Source of the DNA: an uncultured Eubacteriales bacterium
GTDB lineage: Bacteria > Bacillota > Clostridia > Lachnospirales > Anaerotignaceae
Assembly: GCA_902406135.1 (NCBI GenBank)
Contig: CABPCX010000092.1
Location: forward strand, 1 to 7,190
DNA: 7,190 nucleotides
Direction: 5' to 3'
Below the pieces are notes generated by a model. The model had not been told where the DNA came from, searched no databases, and saw only the letters and a list, made by a program, of their open reading frames with translations. The position numbers were made by a program, and so were the translations under genes. Numbering within the stretch: position 1 is the first letter of the stretch; every line of letters begins with the position of its first letter. Shown here one piece after another: positions 1 to 6,250 of this stretch.

Positions 1-1
1 T

Positions 2-82
2 CATATTGATAACGGCGTTATTCAGTCATCTGAAGAAAAGGTTTTAAAACTTATTGAAAATACATCGGGAAATAAACGATAA
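2..82 (+). CDS. C-terminal end of an unidentified protein (5' end outside window)
   Basis: An open frame enters from the left edge and ends at a TAA at 80-82, giving the last 26 residues (HIDNGVIQSSEEKVLKLIEN, then TSGNKR). The tail is hydrophilic and probably helical, with no membrane segment or recognisable motif. I do not recognise the family and assign no function. It is treated as coding because the frame is open from the edge and its stop is followed within 8 nt by a strong terminator-like hairpin, as expected at the end of a transcription unit. The fragment is too short to exclude chance. Confidence 0.55.
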   Translation, partial: HIDNGVIQSSEEKVLKLIENTSGNKR

Positions 83-89
83 ATTATTT

Positions 90-120
90 ATGCAGCAGAT
101 ATTATTATCTGCTGCATTTA
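90..120 (+). terminator. Rho-independent terminator-like hairpin
   Basis: A perfect 10-bp inverted repeat (TGCAGCAGAT at 91-100, ATCTGCTGCA at 107-116) extends by A90-T117 and A101-T106, leaving a 4-nt loop. The stem is followed by TTTAATATT. The U-run is short and interrupted, so termination may be partial, but the position just after a stop codon fits. AT-rich flanks on both sides could let it work in both directions. Confidence 0.7.
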
Positions 121-153
121 ATATTAAAACAAAATAATGACAGGGGTATGTTT

Positions 154-189
154 ATGAATGGCGGTATAATTGCTCAAAAAATTGTATGA
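154..189 (+). CDS. Putative 11-residue leader peptide before the methyltransferase
   Basis: The short ORF reads MNGGIIAQKIV and stops at TGA 187-189. An AGGGG ribosome-binding-like sequence at 142-146 lies 7 nt before its ATG, a normal spacing. An in-frame ATG at 148 is too close to that site. The stop codon ends one base before the 5' arm of a hairpin that overlaps the Shine-Dalgarno of the next gene. That layout resembles translational attenuators, where a ribosome on the leader opens the hairpin. No known stalling motif is visible. It could also be a chance ORF or the remnant start of a decayed gene. Confidence 0.3.
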   Translation: MNGGIIAQKIV

Positions 190-190
190 G

Positions 191-232
191 CCCATGTAGA
201 TAAAAGAATTGATTTTGTATTTACATGGGAGG
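191..232 (+). promoter_or_regulatory. Hairpin overlapping the methyltransferase ribosome binding site
   Basis: CCCATGTAGATA (191-202) pairs with TATTTACATGGG (218-229) as a 12-bp stem with one G-U pair. The AT-rich loop could add a few more pairs beyond a bulged G217. The ribosome binding site of the methyltransferase is GGGAGG at 227-232, so its first three G's are in the stem while AGG stays free. Closing the stem should lower translation of the gene starting at 240. The pairing is seen directly; the regulatory role is inferred. Confidence 0.5.
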
Positions 233-239
233 AACAGAA

Positions 240-971
240 ATGAAAGAAAATAAATACGATAACGAAATATTTTTTGAAAAATACAGCGAAATGAACCGCT
301 CAAAGGAAGGGCTTAAGGGTGCCGGCGAATGGTCGGAGTTAAAAAAAGTTCTGCCGGATTTTAACGGCAAAACTGTACTTGATTTGGGATGCGGCTATGG
401 CTGGCACTGCAAATATGCCGTTGATAATGGTGCATCTTATGTTCTTGGTACGGATATTTCACATAAAATGCTGAAAAAAGCCAAGGAACTGAATGACAGC
501 TCAAAAATCCGGTATTTGTGTTCCGCAATGGAAGATTTGGATTTTCCTGATGAAAAGTTTGATGTAATAATAAGTTCCCTTGCTTTTCATTATGTCAGAG
601 ACTTCGGACCTTTAACGCAAAAAATAAGCAGATGGACCAAAAGAGGCGGATATTTTGCATTTTCCGTTGAACACCCGGTATTTACCGCAAAGGGAGACCA
701 GGACTGGTACTATGACAGTAACGGAGAGATTATGCATTTTCCCGTAGATAATTATTATTACGAAGGAAAAAGAAAAGCCGTATTTCTTGGAGAAAAGGTA
801 ATAAAATACCACCGCACGCTTACTACTTATATAAATTCTCTTTTGCAGAATGGTTTTGAATTACGGCATCTTATAGAACCTGCGCCTCCTGAAAATATGA
901 TGGATATTCCGGGAATGAAAGATGAAATGAGACGCCCTATGATGTTAATTGTTTCATCGGTCAAAAAGTGA
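240..971 (+). CDS. Class I SAM-dependent methyltransferase, substrate unknown
   Basis: A 243-residue soluble protein with a Rossmann-type methyltransferase fold of the Methyltransf_11/UbiE-like group. The SAM-binding motif I is VLDLGCGYG at 46-54. The acidic residue ending strand 2 is in GTDIS (70-74, D72), motif II-like FDVIISSLAFHYV spans 107-119, and the glycine-rich turn after helix D is KRGGYFAFS (134-142). The C-terminal half carries EHPVFTA (144-150), YEGKR (174-178), KYHRTLTTY (189-197) and EPAPP (213-217), shared as I recall by a group of uncharacterised small-molecule-type methyltransferases in Firmicutes and Proteobacteria. The ATG at 240 is chosen because GGGAGG at 227-232 lies 7 nt before it; the in-frame ATG at 225 has no ribosome binding site and lies in the hairpin stem. 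It is not an Erm-type rRNA dimethylase: the NPPY-type motif IV is absent. No neighbour suggests a substrate. Confidence 0.88.
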   Translation: MKENKYDNEIFFEKYSEMNRSKEGLKGAGEWSELKKVLPDFNGKTVLDLGCGYGWHCKYAVDNGASYVLGTDISHKMLKKAKELNDSSKIRYLCSAMEDLDFPDEKFDVIISSLAFHYVRDFGPLTQKISRWTKRGGYFAFSVEHPVFTAKGDQDWYYDSNGEIMHFPVDNYYYEGKRKAVFLGEKVIKYHRTLTTYINSLLQNGFELRHLIEPAPPENMMDIPGMKDEMRRPMMLIVSSVKK

Positions 972-1035
972 GATAATAAATTAATAATATAAAAGTTACT
1001 GCCTGTCAGCTTTCGATTATAGGGGAGGGTATTTT

Positions 1036-1929
1036 ATGAAAAAGAACGCAGTTTTATTTTCTCTTATATTGTCAACAGCTATGATTATTACGGGATGTGC
1101 CAGTGCGTATACTGAAATCGAACTTTTTCCTCAGGGCATTCAGACGGTTGAGGTATCCCATTCCTATGCCTCGGAAGAAACGACATGGAAATTAAGCCAA
1201 TCCGATATACAAGATATGAAAGACTGGGCATCAGCCCTTAAATTGGAGCAGAAAACATTCGACGACGGAGAAGCTCCGAATGAAGTTTATGCCGGAGGAG
1301 AATCCTATACCTTCAATATAAACAACGGAGAGATGACTTTTTCATATATATCCATAGACGATAATTATATTTATATGGATAACAACTGGTATGAAGTCAA
1401 AAATCCTTCTATCCCTCCTGCCAGGGAGCCTGAGCAGGAAGAAAAAGATAAAATACCTATGGTAATGGTTAACGGCAATCTTTATTATGACACGGGAAAA
1501 GAAAGCAGTATGGATACGCGCTGCGGAGTAATGGACGGAAAAATAACATCATCTGTAGAAAGCTCAAAAATACCCTCTGAAAATGACCAGTCCAATTTCG
1601 GCGAAGGATATGAATATCAGTATGGGGCTGAAGGTACCATAGAGATACTTATTGACGGCAAATGGATAGTTTTTGAACAGAGAGAAGGAACGGGAAGCCA
1701 GGTCAGATTTGGAGACAGAATGATAGATAAAGAAGGACTTTCAGAGGAGACATTAAAATGGCTCGAATGGCATAACAGCCTTACGGAAGAAGAACAGATG
1801 AAAGTCGATTACATACCGGCTGAGCTTTATAAATATGCTGTGTCTGTTGAGACGGAAGATGCGGATACAGCCGCTCAGACCGATTCCTATGACTTATGCA
1901 GCTATCCAAGGGCAGAAGATATGAACTGA
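1036..1929 (+). CDS. Secreted lipoprotein of unknown function
   Basis: A 297-residue protein with a lipoprotein signal peptide: KK at 2-3, a hydrophobic core, and lipobox ITGC with the lipidated cysteine at C21. It should be anchored to the outer face of the membrane. Residues 25-125 form a beta-rich region containing W51, GGESYTFNIN (87-96) and NNWYEVKNP (116-124). A charged proline-rich linker (126-139) follows. A second region (140-214) contains PMVMVNGNLYYDTGKE, ITSSVESSKIP and GAEGTIEILIDGKWIVFE. Near the C-terminus is LSEETLKWLEWHNSLTEEEQ (235-254), continuing to IPAEL (260-264). I associate the middle region and the ETLxWLE segment with lipoproteins of gut Lachnospiraceae that have no established role; this is from memory. 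A strong ribosome binding site (AGGGGAGG, 1021-1028) fixes the start. There is no clear promoter or terminator in the 64 nt before it, so it may be co-transcribed with the methyltransferase. Confidence 0.85.
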   Translation: MKKNAVLFSLILSTAMIITGCASAYTEIELFPQGIQTVEVSHSYASEETTWKLSQSDIQDMKDWASALKLEQKTFDDGEAPNEVYAGGESYTFNINNGEMTFSYISIDDNYIYMDNNWYEVKNPSIPPAREPEQEEKDKIPMVMVNGNLYYDTGKESSMDTRCGVMDGKITSSVESSKIPSENDQSNFGEGYEYQYGAEGTIEILIDGKWIVFEQREGTGSQVRFGDRMIDKEGLSEETLKWLEWHNSLTEEEQMKVDYIPAELYKYAVSVETEDADTAAQTDSYDLCSYPRAEDMN

Positions 1930-1961
1930 TTTTTACTTTAAACAGGCATAGATTTTTATTG

Positions 1962-1990
1962 TTGAAAAAAAGCAGTGGTTAGGATATACT
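1962..1990 (+). promoter_or_regulatory. SigA-type promoter of the DtxR-family regulator and HAD gene
   Basis: A -35 box TTGAAA (1962-1967) and a -10 box TATACT (1985-1990) are separated by exactly 17 bp; each differs from consensus at one position. Transcription should start near 1997, giving a leader of about 40 nt before the ATG at 2039. This also argues against the GTG at 2000 as the start codon, because no ribosome binding site would fit. Confidence 0.7.
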
Positions 1991-2007
1991 TATATATACG
2001 TGAGTAT
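1986..2007 (+). promoter_or_regulatory. Candidate operator palindrome over the -10 and transcription start
   Basis: ATACT at 1986-1990 is mirrored by AGTAT at 2003-2007, with three further symmetric pairs between them; 8 of 11 position pairs are complementary across 22 bp. It covers most of the -10 box and the predicted start site, where a repressor would block transcription. DtxR/MntR-type regulators bind palindromes of about 19-22 bp and often control their own gene, so autoregulation is plausible. The match is imperfect and AT-rich, so chance is a real possibility. Confidence 0.3.
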
Positions 2008-2038
2008 CGTTAGAAATATAAATGAAGAAGGTGAGCAG

Positions 2039-2425
2039 ATGGCGGTTACTGAAGCTGTTGAAAATTATTTAGAGGCAATACTGGTCCTCAGCCGTAAGCA
2101 GCCTGATGTGCATGCTGTTGACGTATGTAATCATCTTGGCTATTCAAGACCAACTCTTTCGGTTGCTATCAAGCAGATGAAAGAAGACGGACTTATCAGT
2201 GTCAGTGGTGAAAACCATATAACCCTTACGGAATCCGGTTTAAAAGTGGCGGAAAGAATATACGAGAGACATAATGTTATAGCAGCAATGCTTATGGGCA
2301 TTGGCGTCAGCGAGGAAACAGCATATTCGGATGCCTGTAAAATAGAACATGACTTGAGCGACGAAACATTTGAATGCGTTAAGGCTCATTTCCTTAAATT
2401 TATCAATAAGGAAGGGCAGAAATGA
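2039..2425 (+). CDS. DtxR/MntR-family metal-dependent transcriptional regulator
   Basis: A 128-residue cytoplasmic DNA-binding protein. An N-terminal winged helix-turn-helix (about 1-72) has the recognition region LGYSRPTLSVAIKQMKEDGL (33-52). A metal-binding/dimerisation domain follows with ERHNVI (76-81) and DACKIEHDLSDETFE (98-112). Compared with Bacillus MntR (D8, E11, H77, E99, E102, H103) and DtxR (M10, C102, E105, H106), the expected ligands here are N9, E12, H78, C100, E103 and H104. The cysteine is DtxR-like, while the asparagine replaces the usual Asp or Met. It lacks the C-terminal SH3-like domain of DtxR/IdeR. The ATG at 2039 is chosen from AAGGTGAG (2028-2035) before it. Its stop overlaps the HAD gene by 4 nt. 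Family membership is fairly sure; which metal it senses (Mn, Fe or other) cannot be told, and no metal transporter is adjacent. Confidence 0.85.
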   Translation: MAVTEAVENYLEAILVLSRKQPDVHAVDVCNHLGYSRPTLSVAIKQMKEDGLISVSGENHITLTESGLKVAERIYERHNVIAAMLMGIGVSEETAYSDACKIEHDLSDETFECVKAHFLKFINKEGQK

Positions 2426-3105
2426 AATACGAAATACTTTTGTTTGACCTAGACGGAACCTTGCTGGACTTTGATAAAAGTGAGATAGAGGCTTTTAAAA
2501 AACTTCTCTTGGCAAAGGGCATAGCTTTTGAACAGAAAATCTTTGATTTGTATAAAGAAGTCAACGAAGGGCTTTGGCGTGCCTATGAAAAGGGCGAAAT
2601 AACCATGTCATATCTTTTGGAGACAAGGTTTAAAAAGACCATGGAGAAATTAGGGTATGATATAGACGGTGCAGCCTGGGAAAAAGAGTACAGGCAGTAT
2701 CTTGGAGAATATGCTTTTATTATTGACGGCGCGGACGAAGTATTGAAAAACCTTCATAGGGACCACCGCATTTTTGCAGTGACTAACGGTGTTGGAGATA
2801 CACAGGTCAACAGGCTCAGACTTGCGGGCCTTTTGGATTATTTTGAAGATATATTTGTTTCTCAGGTCATAGGATTTCAGAAACCATCTGTTGAATTTTT
2901 TAATTATGTTGCATCAAAAATTAAAGATTTTGATATTAAAAAGGCTCTTATAATAGGTGATTCACCTGTAAGTGATATTTTAGGCGGAATAAACGCCGGC
3001 ATAGATACCTGCCTTATTAGTTTAAATGGTAAAACTAATACTACGGCTTATAAAAGTAACTATGAGATAAATTCCTTGATGGAACTGTATGATATTTGCA
3101 GATAA
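2422..3105 (+). CDS. yjjG: HAD-superfamily hydrolase, YjjG-like pyrimidine nucleotidase
   Basis: A 227-residue soluble HAD subfamily I phosphatase. Motif I is FDLDGTLLDF (8-17) with nucleophile D9 and acid/base D11. Motif II is TNG (121-123), motif III is K154 in GFQKP, and motif IV is GDSPVSDILGGINAG (179-193) with D180 and D185. The helical cap is at about 18-100. The phrases VNEGLWRAYEKGEIT, TNG, QVNRLRLAGLLDYF and SDILGGINAG closely follow E. coli YjjG (225 aa) and Bacillus YfnB. YjjG is a 5'-nucleotidase that clears non-canonical pyrimidine nucleotides. The start codon overlaps the regulator's stop (ATGA) and has a GGAAGGG site about 5 nt before it, so the two genes are probably translationally coupled. 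Broad specificity is common in this family, so the exact substrate is uncertain. Confidence 0.85.
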   Translation: MKYEILLFDLDGTLLDFDKSEIEAFKKLLLAKGIAFEQKIFDLYKEVNEGLWRAYEKGEITMSYLLETRFKKTMEKLGYDIDGAAWEKEYRQYLGEYAFIIDGADEVLKNLHRDHRIFAVTNGVGDTQVNRLRLAGLLDYFEDIFVSQVIGFQKPSVEFFNYVASKIKDFDIKKALIIGDSPVSDILGGINAGIDTCLISLNGKTNTTAYKSNYEINSLMELYDICR

Positions 3106-3135
3106 AAGGCCGTCAAAAACGGTCTTTTAATTTTT
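3104..3135 (+). terminator. Rho-independent terminator after the HAD gene
   Basis: The 10-bp stem pairs AAAAGGCCGT (3104-3113) with ACGGTCTTTT (3119-3128), including one G-U pair, around a CAAAA loop. It is followed by AATTTTTCTT. The 5' arm includes the last two bases of the HAD stop codon, so the final ribosome could interfere with folding. The hairpin separates the regulator/HAD unit from the ispF cluster; no separate promoter is evident in the 26 nt between it and ispF. Confidence 0.82.
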
Positions 3136-3161
3136 CTTGATTAAAAGAAAGGATAAAAACT

Positions 3162-3638
3162 ATGCGTATAGGTTCAGGATATGATGTTCACAGACTTGCA
3201 GAAGGCAGAAAACTCATACTGGGCGGTGTAGAAATACCCTATGAAAAGGGCCTTCTTGGCCATTCGGATGCCGATGTGCTGGTGCATGCGGTTATGGACG
3301 CTCTCCTTGGCGCGGCGGCAATGGGCGACATAGGCAGACACTTTCCGGATAATGATGAGCAGTATAAAAATATTTCCAGTTTATTGCTTTTGGAGAAGGT
3401 TTCCCTCTTGCTTAAAGAAAGAGGATATAATACAATAAATATTGATGCGACTGTAATTGCTCAAAGACCAAAACTTGCTCCTTATATAGAGCAGATGGTC
3501 AAAAATATGGCTGATGTACTTGGTGTGCCCTGCGACTCAATAAACGTAAAGGCAACTACCGAGGAAGGCCTTGGCTTTACAGGAAGTGGAGAAGGAATAG
3601 CAGCACAGGCAGTATGCCTGATTGAAAAGATAAAATAA
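3162..3638 (+). CDS. ispF: 2-C-methyl-D-erythritol 2,4-cyclodiphosphate synthase (IspF)
   Basis: A complete 158-residue IspF, within one or two residues of the usual length. The enzyme cyclises CDP-ME-2-phosphate to MEcPP with release of CMP, the fifth step of the MEP isoprenoid pathway, and works as a trimer with active sites between subunits. Visible signatures are the metal ligands D8 and H10 in GYDVH and H42, LGHSDADVL (32-40), [17 protein letters not shown] (47-63), [10 protein letters not shown] (100-109) and the nucleotide-binding [19 protein letters not shown] (129-147). AAAGGA at 3148-3153 precedes the ATG. It opens the housekeeping cluster. Its usual Firmicute partner ispD is not adjacent, and gltX and cysE, which lie between ispF and cysS in Bacillus, are missing. 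Confidence 0.97.
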   Translation: MRIGSGYDVHRLAEGRKLILGGVEIPYEKGLLGHSDADVLVHAVMDALLGAAAMGDIGRHFPDNDEQYKNISSLLLLEKVSLLLKERGYNTINIDATVIAQRPKLAPYIEQMVKNMADVLGVPCDSINVKATTEEGLGFTGSGEGIAAQAVCLIEKIK

Positions 3639-3650
3639 AGGAGAAAAGTT

Positions 3651-5060
3651 ATGAAGATTTATAATACGCTTACACGCAAAAAAGAAGACTTTGTACCCAT
3701 GGAGCCGGGAAAAGTTAAAATGTATGTATGCGGACCTACTGTATACAACTATATCCATATCGGAAATGCCCGTCCCTACGTTGTATTTGATACAGTAAGA
3801 CGCTATATGGAGCATAAGGGATATGAAGTTACTTATGTTCAGAACTTTACTGACGTTGATGATAAAATAATCAAAAGAGCAAATGAAGAAAATTCAACAA
3901 TGGAAAAGGTTTCAGAAAAATACATTGCTGAAGCTTTCCATGATGCAGACGGCCTTAATGTAAAAAGAGCTACGGTTCATCCCAGAGTTACTCAGGAAAT
4001 GCCTGAGATAATCGAGATGATACAGGAGCTTATCGATAAAGGCCATGCTTATGTAGATAACGGAACAGTATATTATGATACAAAGTCTTTCCCCGAATAC
4101 GGAAAACTTTCAAAGAAAAATCTTGATGAACTCATAGCAGGAGCCAGCGAAAGAGTATCTGCTGACGACGCTAAGAAAAACTCAACAGACTTCGTTCTTT
4201 GGAAGCCTCAGAAGCCCGGCGAGCCCAAGTGGTCATCACCTTGGGGAGACGGAAGACCCGGCTGGCATATAGAATGCTCAGTTATGTCTAAAAAATATCT
4301 TGGAGAAACAATAGATATCCATGCCGGCGGAGAAGACCTTATTTTCCCTCATCATGAAAATGAAATAGCTCAGAGTGAGGCTTGCAGCGGAAAGATTTTT
4401 GCAAGATACTGGATGCATAACGGATTTATAACAGTTGATAATGAGAAAATGTCAAAATCAGCTGGAAACTTCTTTACAGTAAGAGAAATTTCCGAAAAAT
4501 TCCCTTATGAAGTTATCAGATTCTTTATATTAAGCGGACATTACAGAATGCCCCTTAACTTCAGCGATACTCTTATGCAGGCCAGCCAGAACGGTCTTGA
4601 GAGAATTAAAAACAGCGTAGCTTCTCTTAACTATTACATTGACAACTGCACGGTTGAAACTAAGGAAGACGACGAAGAAAACTCAAAGACTATACAGGGA
4701 TTCCTTACACAGTTTGAGACAGCTATGGATGATGACTTTAATACAGCCGACGCTATCACAGCAATATATGAGCTTGTAAAATTTATCAACGTAAAGGTAA
4801 AAGAAGGATTCTCTAAGAAATCAGCCGTTGAAGCTAAAAATATGATAGATGAGCTTTGCAGAGTTCTCGGAATACTTCAGCACAATGACGAGGAAGTACA
4901 GGACCCTGATAAAGAGAAAATAGAAGAACTCATAGCTAAACGTGCCGAAGCTAAAAAAGCAAAGGACTTTGCTGCTGCCGACGCCATAAGAGATGAACTT
5001 GCAGCTATGGGAATTACAATAAAAGATACACGTCAGGGCGTGCAGTGGTTCAGAGGATAA
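3651..5060 (+). CDS. cysS: Cysteinyl-tRNA synthetase (CysRS)
   Basis: A full-length 469-residue class I aminoacyl-tRNA synthetase that charges tRNA-Cys with cysteine in the cytoplasm. The HIGH-type motif is HIGN at 36-39 and KMSKS is at 266-270. The zinc ligands that give cysteine selectivity are C27, C209 (in WHIECS), H234 and E238 (in FPHHENE). Other landmarks are [16 protein letters not shown] (27-42), FTDVDDKII (66-74), [16 protein letters not shown] (203-218) and [18 protein letters not shown] (221-238). The C-terminal part carries the DALR-type helical domain (from about 345, with [11 protein letters not shown]) and a charged, alanine-rich tail ending in [18 protein letters not shown] (3637-3643) overlaps the ispF stop, and the two genes are 12 nt apart. 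That leaves no space for the T-box leader often found before Firmicute cysS operons. Confidence 0.98.
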   Translation: MKIYNTLTRKKEDFVPMEPGKVKMYVCGPTVYNYIHIGNARPYVVFDTVRRYMEHKGYEVTYVQNFTDVDDKIIKRANEENSTMEKVSEKYIAEAFHDADGLNVKRATVHPRVTQEMPEIIEMIQELIDKGHAYVDNGTVYYDTKSFPEYGKLSKKNLDELIAGASERVSADDAKKNSTDFVLWKPQKPGEPKWSSPWGDGRPGWHIECSVMSKKYLGETIDIHAGGEDLIFPHHENEIAQSEACSGKIFARYWMHNGFITVDNEKMSKSAGNFFTVREISEKFPYEVIRFFILSGHYRMPLNFSDTLMQASQNGLERIKNSVASLNYYIDNCTVETKEDDEENSKTIQGFLTQFETAMDDDFNTADAITAIYELVKFINVKVKEGFSKKSAVEAKNMIDELCRVLGILQHNDEEVQDPDKEKIEELIAKRAEAKKAKDFAAADAIRDELAAMGITIKDTRQGVQWFRG

Positions 5061-5062
5061 TT

Positions 5063-5491
5063 ATGACAGACGAATATTTTAATAAAGTGCTTGAAAGAGA
5101 ATATAAAGGAGTTTCTCCAAGGGAGCTGTCTCCGCTGGTACTGGCTTATGTCGGAGACGCCGTATACGAAATTCTTGCAAGGACAAGGGTAGTTTCCCTT
5201 GGGAACTGCCCTGTAAATAAGATGAACGCTAAAGCGAAAAAAATAGTCAATGCAAAGAGCCAGTGCGATGCGTATTTCAAAATACAGGAATCTCTGACCG
5301 ATGATGAGGCTGCGGTATTCAGAAGAGGAAGAAACGCAAATTCCTATACTCATCCAAAAAATATGGATATAAATGATTACAGACACGCCACAGGGCTTGA
5401 AGCTGTATTCGGATATTTATATCTGTCAGGACAGAATGAACGAATTGTTGAACTTTTTGAGCTTATATATCCGCTCAAAAATGAGTTTTAA
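5063..5491 (+). CDS. mrnC: Mini-ribonuclease III (MrnC)
   Basis: A 142-residue stand-alone RNase III catalytic domain without a double-stranded RNA-binding domain, as in Bacillus MrnC, which matures the ends of 23S rRNA. Recognisable parts are LVLAYVGDAVYE (25-36) with catalytic D32 and E36, the KKIVNAKSQ segment (59-67), FRRGRNANSYTHPKN (86-100) and TGLEAVFGYLYLSG (110-123) with the second acidic cluster residue E113. The ATG at 5063 is preferred over the in-frame GTG at 5045 because AGAGG (5052-5056) lies 6 nt before it. That site is inside the last cysS codons and only 2 nt separate the genes, so translation is probably coupled. The position between cysS and rlmB is the standard Firmicute order. 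Confidence 0.95.
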   Translation: MTDEYFNKVLEREYKGVSPRELSPLVLAYVGDAVYEILARTRVVSLGNCPVNKMNAKAKKIVNAKSQCDAYFKIQESLTDDEAAVFRRGRNANSYTHPKNMDINDYRHATGLEAVFGYLYLSGQNERIVELFELIYPLKNEF

Positions 5492-5503
5492 GGAGCGCTT
5501 GAT

Positions 5504-6250
5504 ATGGAACGACGACCATTTAACGAAAATCAGCTGGAAGGCCGCAATGCCGTACTTGAAGTCTTAAAGAGCGGCAGAGATATTGAAAAAATAATTGTTC
5601 TTAAGGGCAATGTGGAAGGCACCATACGCCGTATTGTAGGTATGGCTAAGGAAAGAGGAATAGTAGTTCAGGAAGTTGTGAGACAGAAACTGGACGAAAT
5701 GAGCCAGACTAAAAATCATCAGGGAGTTATTGCCATTGTTTCCGAGCATGAATACTCAACTGTAGATGATATTTTAGCTTCAGCCGAGGAAAAGGGAGAA
5801 AAGCCCTTTATTATAATACTGGACAATATAACTGACCCCCATAATCTCGGAGCTATCATACGTACAGCCGAATGTGCCGGAGCCCACGGCGTTATAATAC
5901 CTAAGAGAAGAAGTGTAGGCCTTACTGCCGTTGTAGGAAAGACATCGGCAGGAGCACTGGAATATATGCCCGTTGCAAGGGTCACAAACATTGCCAGAAC
6001 CATTGAAGAATTAAAAGAAAAGGGCATTTGGGTAGCCTGTGCGGATATGGGCGGAGATGAGTGCTTTGATGCCAACCTTGATGGAGCCATAGCTCTTGTA
6101 ATCGGCTCCGAAGGCGAGGGTGTCAGCAGACTTGTCAAAGAAAAATGCGATTTTGTTGTATCCATACCCATGTATGGAAAAATATCGTCTCTTAATGCTT
6201 CTGTGGCAGGAGCTCCTTATGTACGAGGTCGTAAGACAGAGAAATTATAA
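5504..6250 (+). CDS. rlmB: 23S rRNA 2'-O-ribose methyltransferase RlmB (TrmH/SpoU family), C-terminus frameshifted
   Basis: A SPOUT-class SAM-dependent methyltransferase that modifies a guanosine ribose in 23S rRNA (Gm2251 in E. coli). The N-terminal substrate-binding domain (about 8-85) starts with LEGRNAVLEVL and contains NHQGVIAIV (71-79). The knotted catalytic domain has motif 1 LDNITDPHNLGAIIRTAE (106-123; N114, R120), motif 2 VIGSEGEGVSRLV (199-211) and motif 3 IPMYGKISSLNASVAGA (221-237). After A237 the family normally continues with a hydrophobic stretch and YEVVRQR. Here the frame instead gives PYVRGRKTEKL and stops at 6248-6250, while LMYEVVRQRNYKD is encoded in the +1 frame from 6216. 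The gene is therefore nearly full length (248 aa) but frameshifted 11 codons before its stop. The SAM motifs are kept, but the last helix of the knot domain, likely needed for folding or dimer packing, is replaced. AAGGAG (5490-5495) sets the start, 12 nt after mrnC. Confidence 0.92.
   Translation: MERRPFNENQLEGRNAVLEVLKSGRDIEKIIVLKGNVEGTIRRIVGMAKERGIVVQEVVRQKLDEMSQTKNHQGVIAIVSEHEYSTVDDILASAEEKGEKPFIIILDNITDPHNLGAIIRTAECAGAHGVIIPKRRSVGLTAVVGKTSAGALEYMPVARVTNIARTIEELKEKGIWVACADMGGDECFDANLDGAIALVIGSEGEGVSRLVKEKCDFVVSIPMYGKISSLNASVAGAPYVRGRKTEKL

Noticed and set aside
165..170. Perfect TATAAT as a -10 box for the methyltransferase
   Set aside because: No acceptable -35 lies 16-18 bp upstream (that region is CAGGGGTA) and there is no TGn extension. 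The nearest TTGACA-like hexamer (137-142) is 22 bp away. If it were used, the leader ORF would not be transcribed, so it stays a competing possibility only.
225..239. ATG at 225 as the methyltransferase start
   Set aside because: It has no upstream ribosome binding site and sits within the hairpin stem. GGGAGG is placed for the ATG at 240.
972..1035. Promoter or terminator between the methyltransferase and lipoprotein genes
   Set aside because: The stretch is AT-rich with TATA-like strings, but no -35/-10 pair at proper spacing and no stable hairpin was found; only the lipoprotein ribosome binding site is supported.
2000..2038. GTG at 2000 as the start of the DtxR-family gene
   Set aside because: It lies about 3 nt after the predicted transcription start and has no ribosome binding site. 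The ATG at 2039 has AAGGTGAG at good spacing and matches the family N-terminus.
3639..3650. T-box riboswitch before cysS
   Set aside because: Only 12 nt separate ispF and cysS, and the 56 nt before ispF hold no T-box elements.
5719..6171. 150-codon open frame on the minus strand inside rlmB
   Set aside because: It lies wholly antisense to well-conserved rlmB motifs, its serine/proline/alanine-rich translation matches nothing I know, and the other minus-strand frames here behave the same way.
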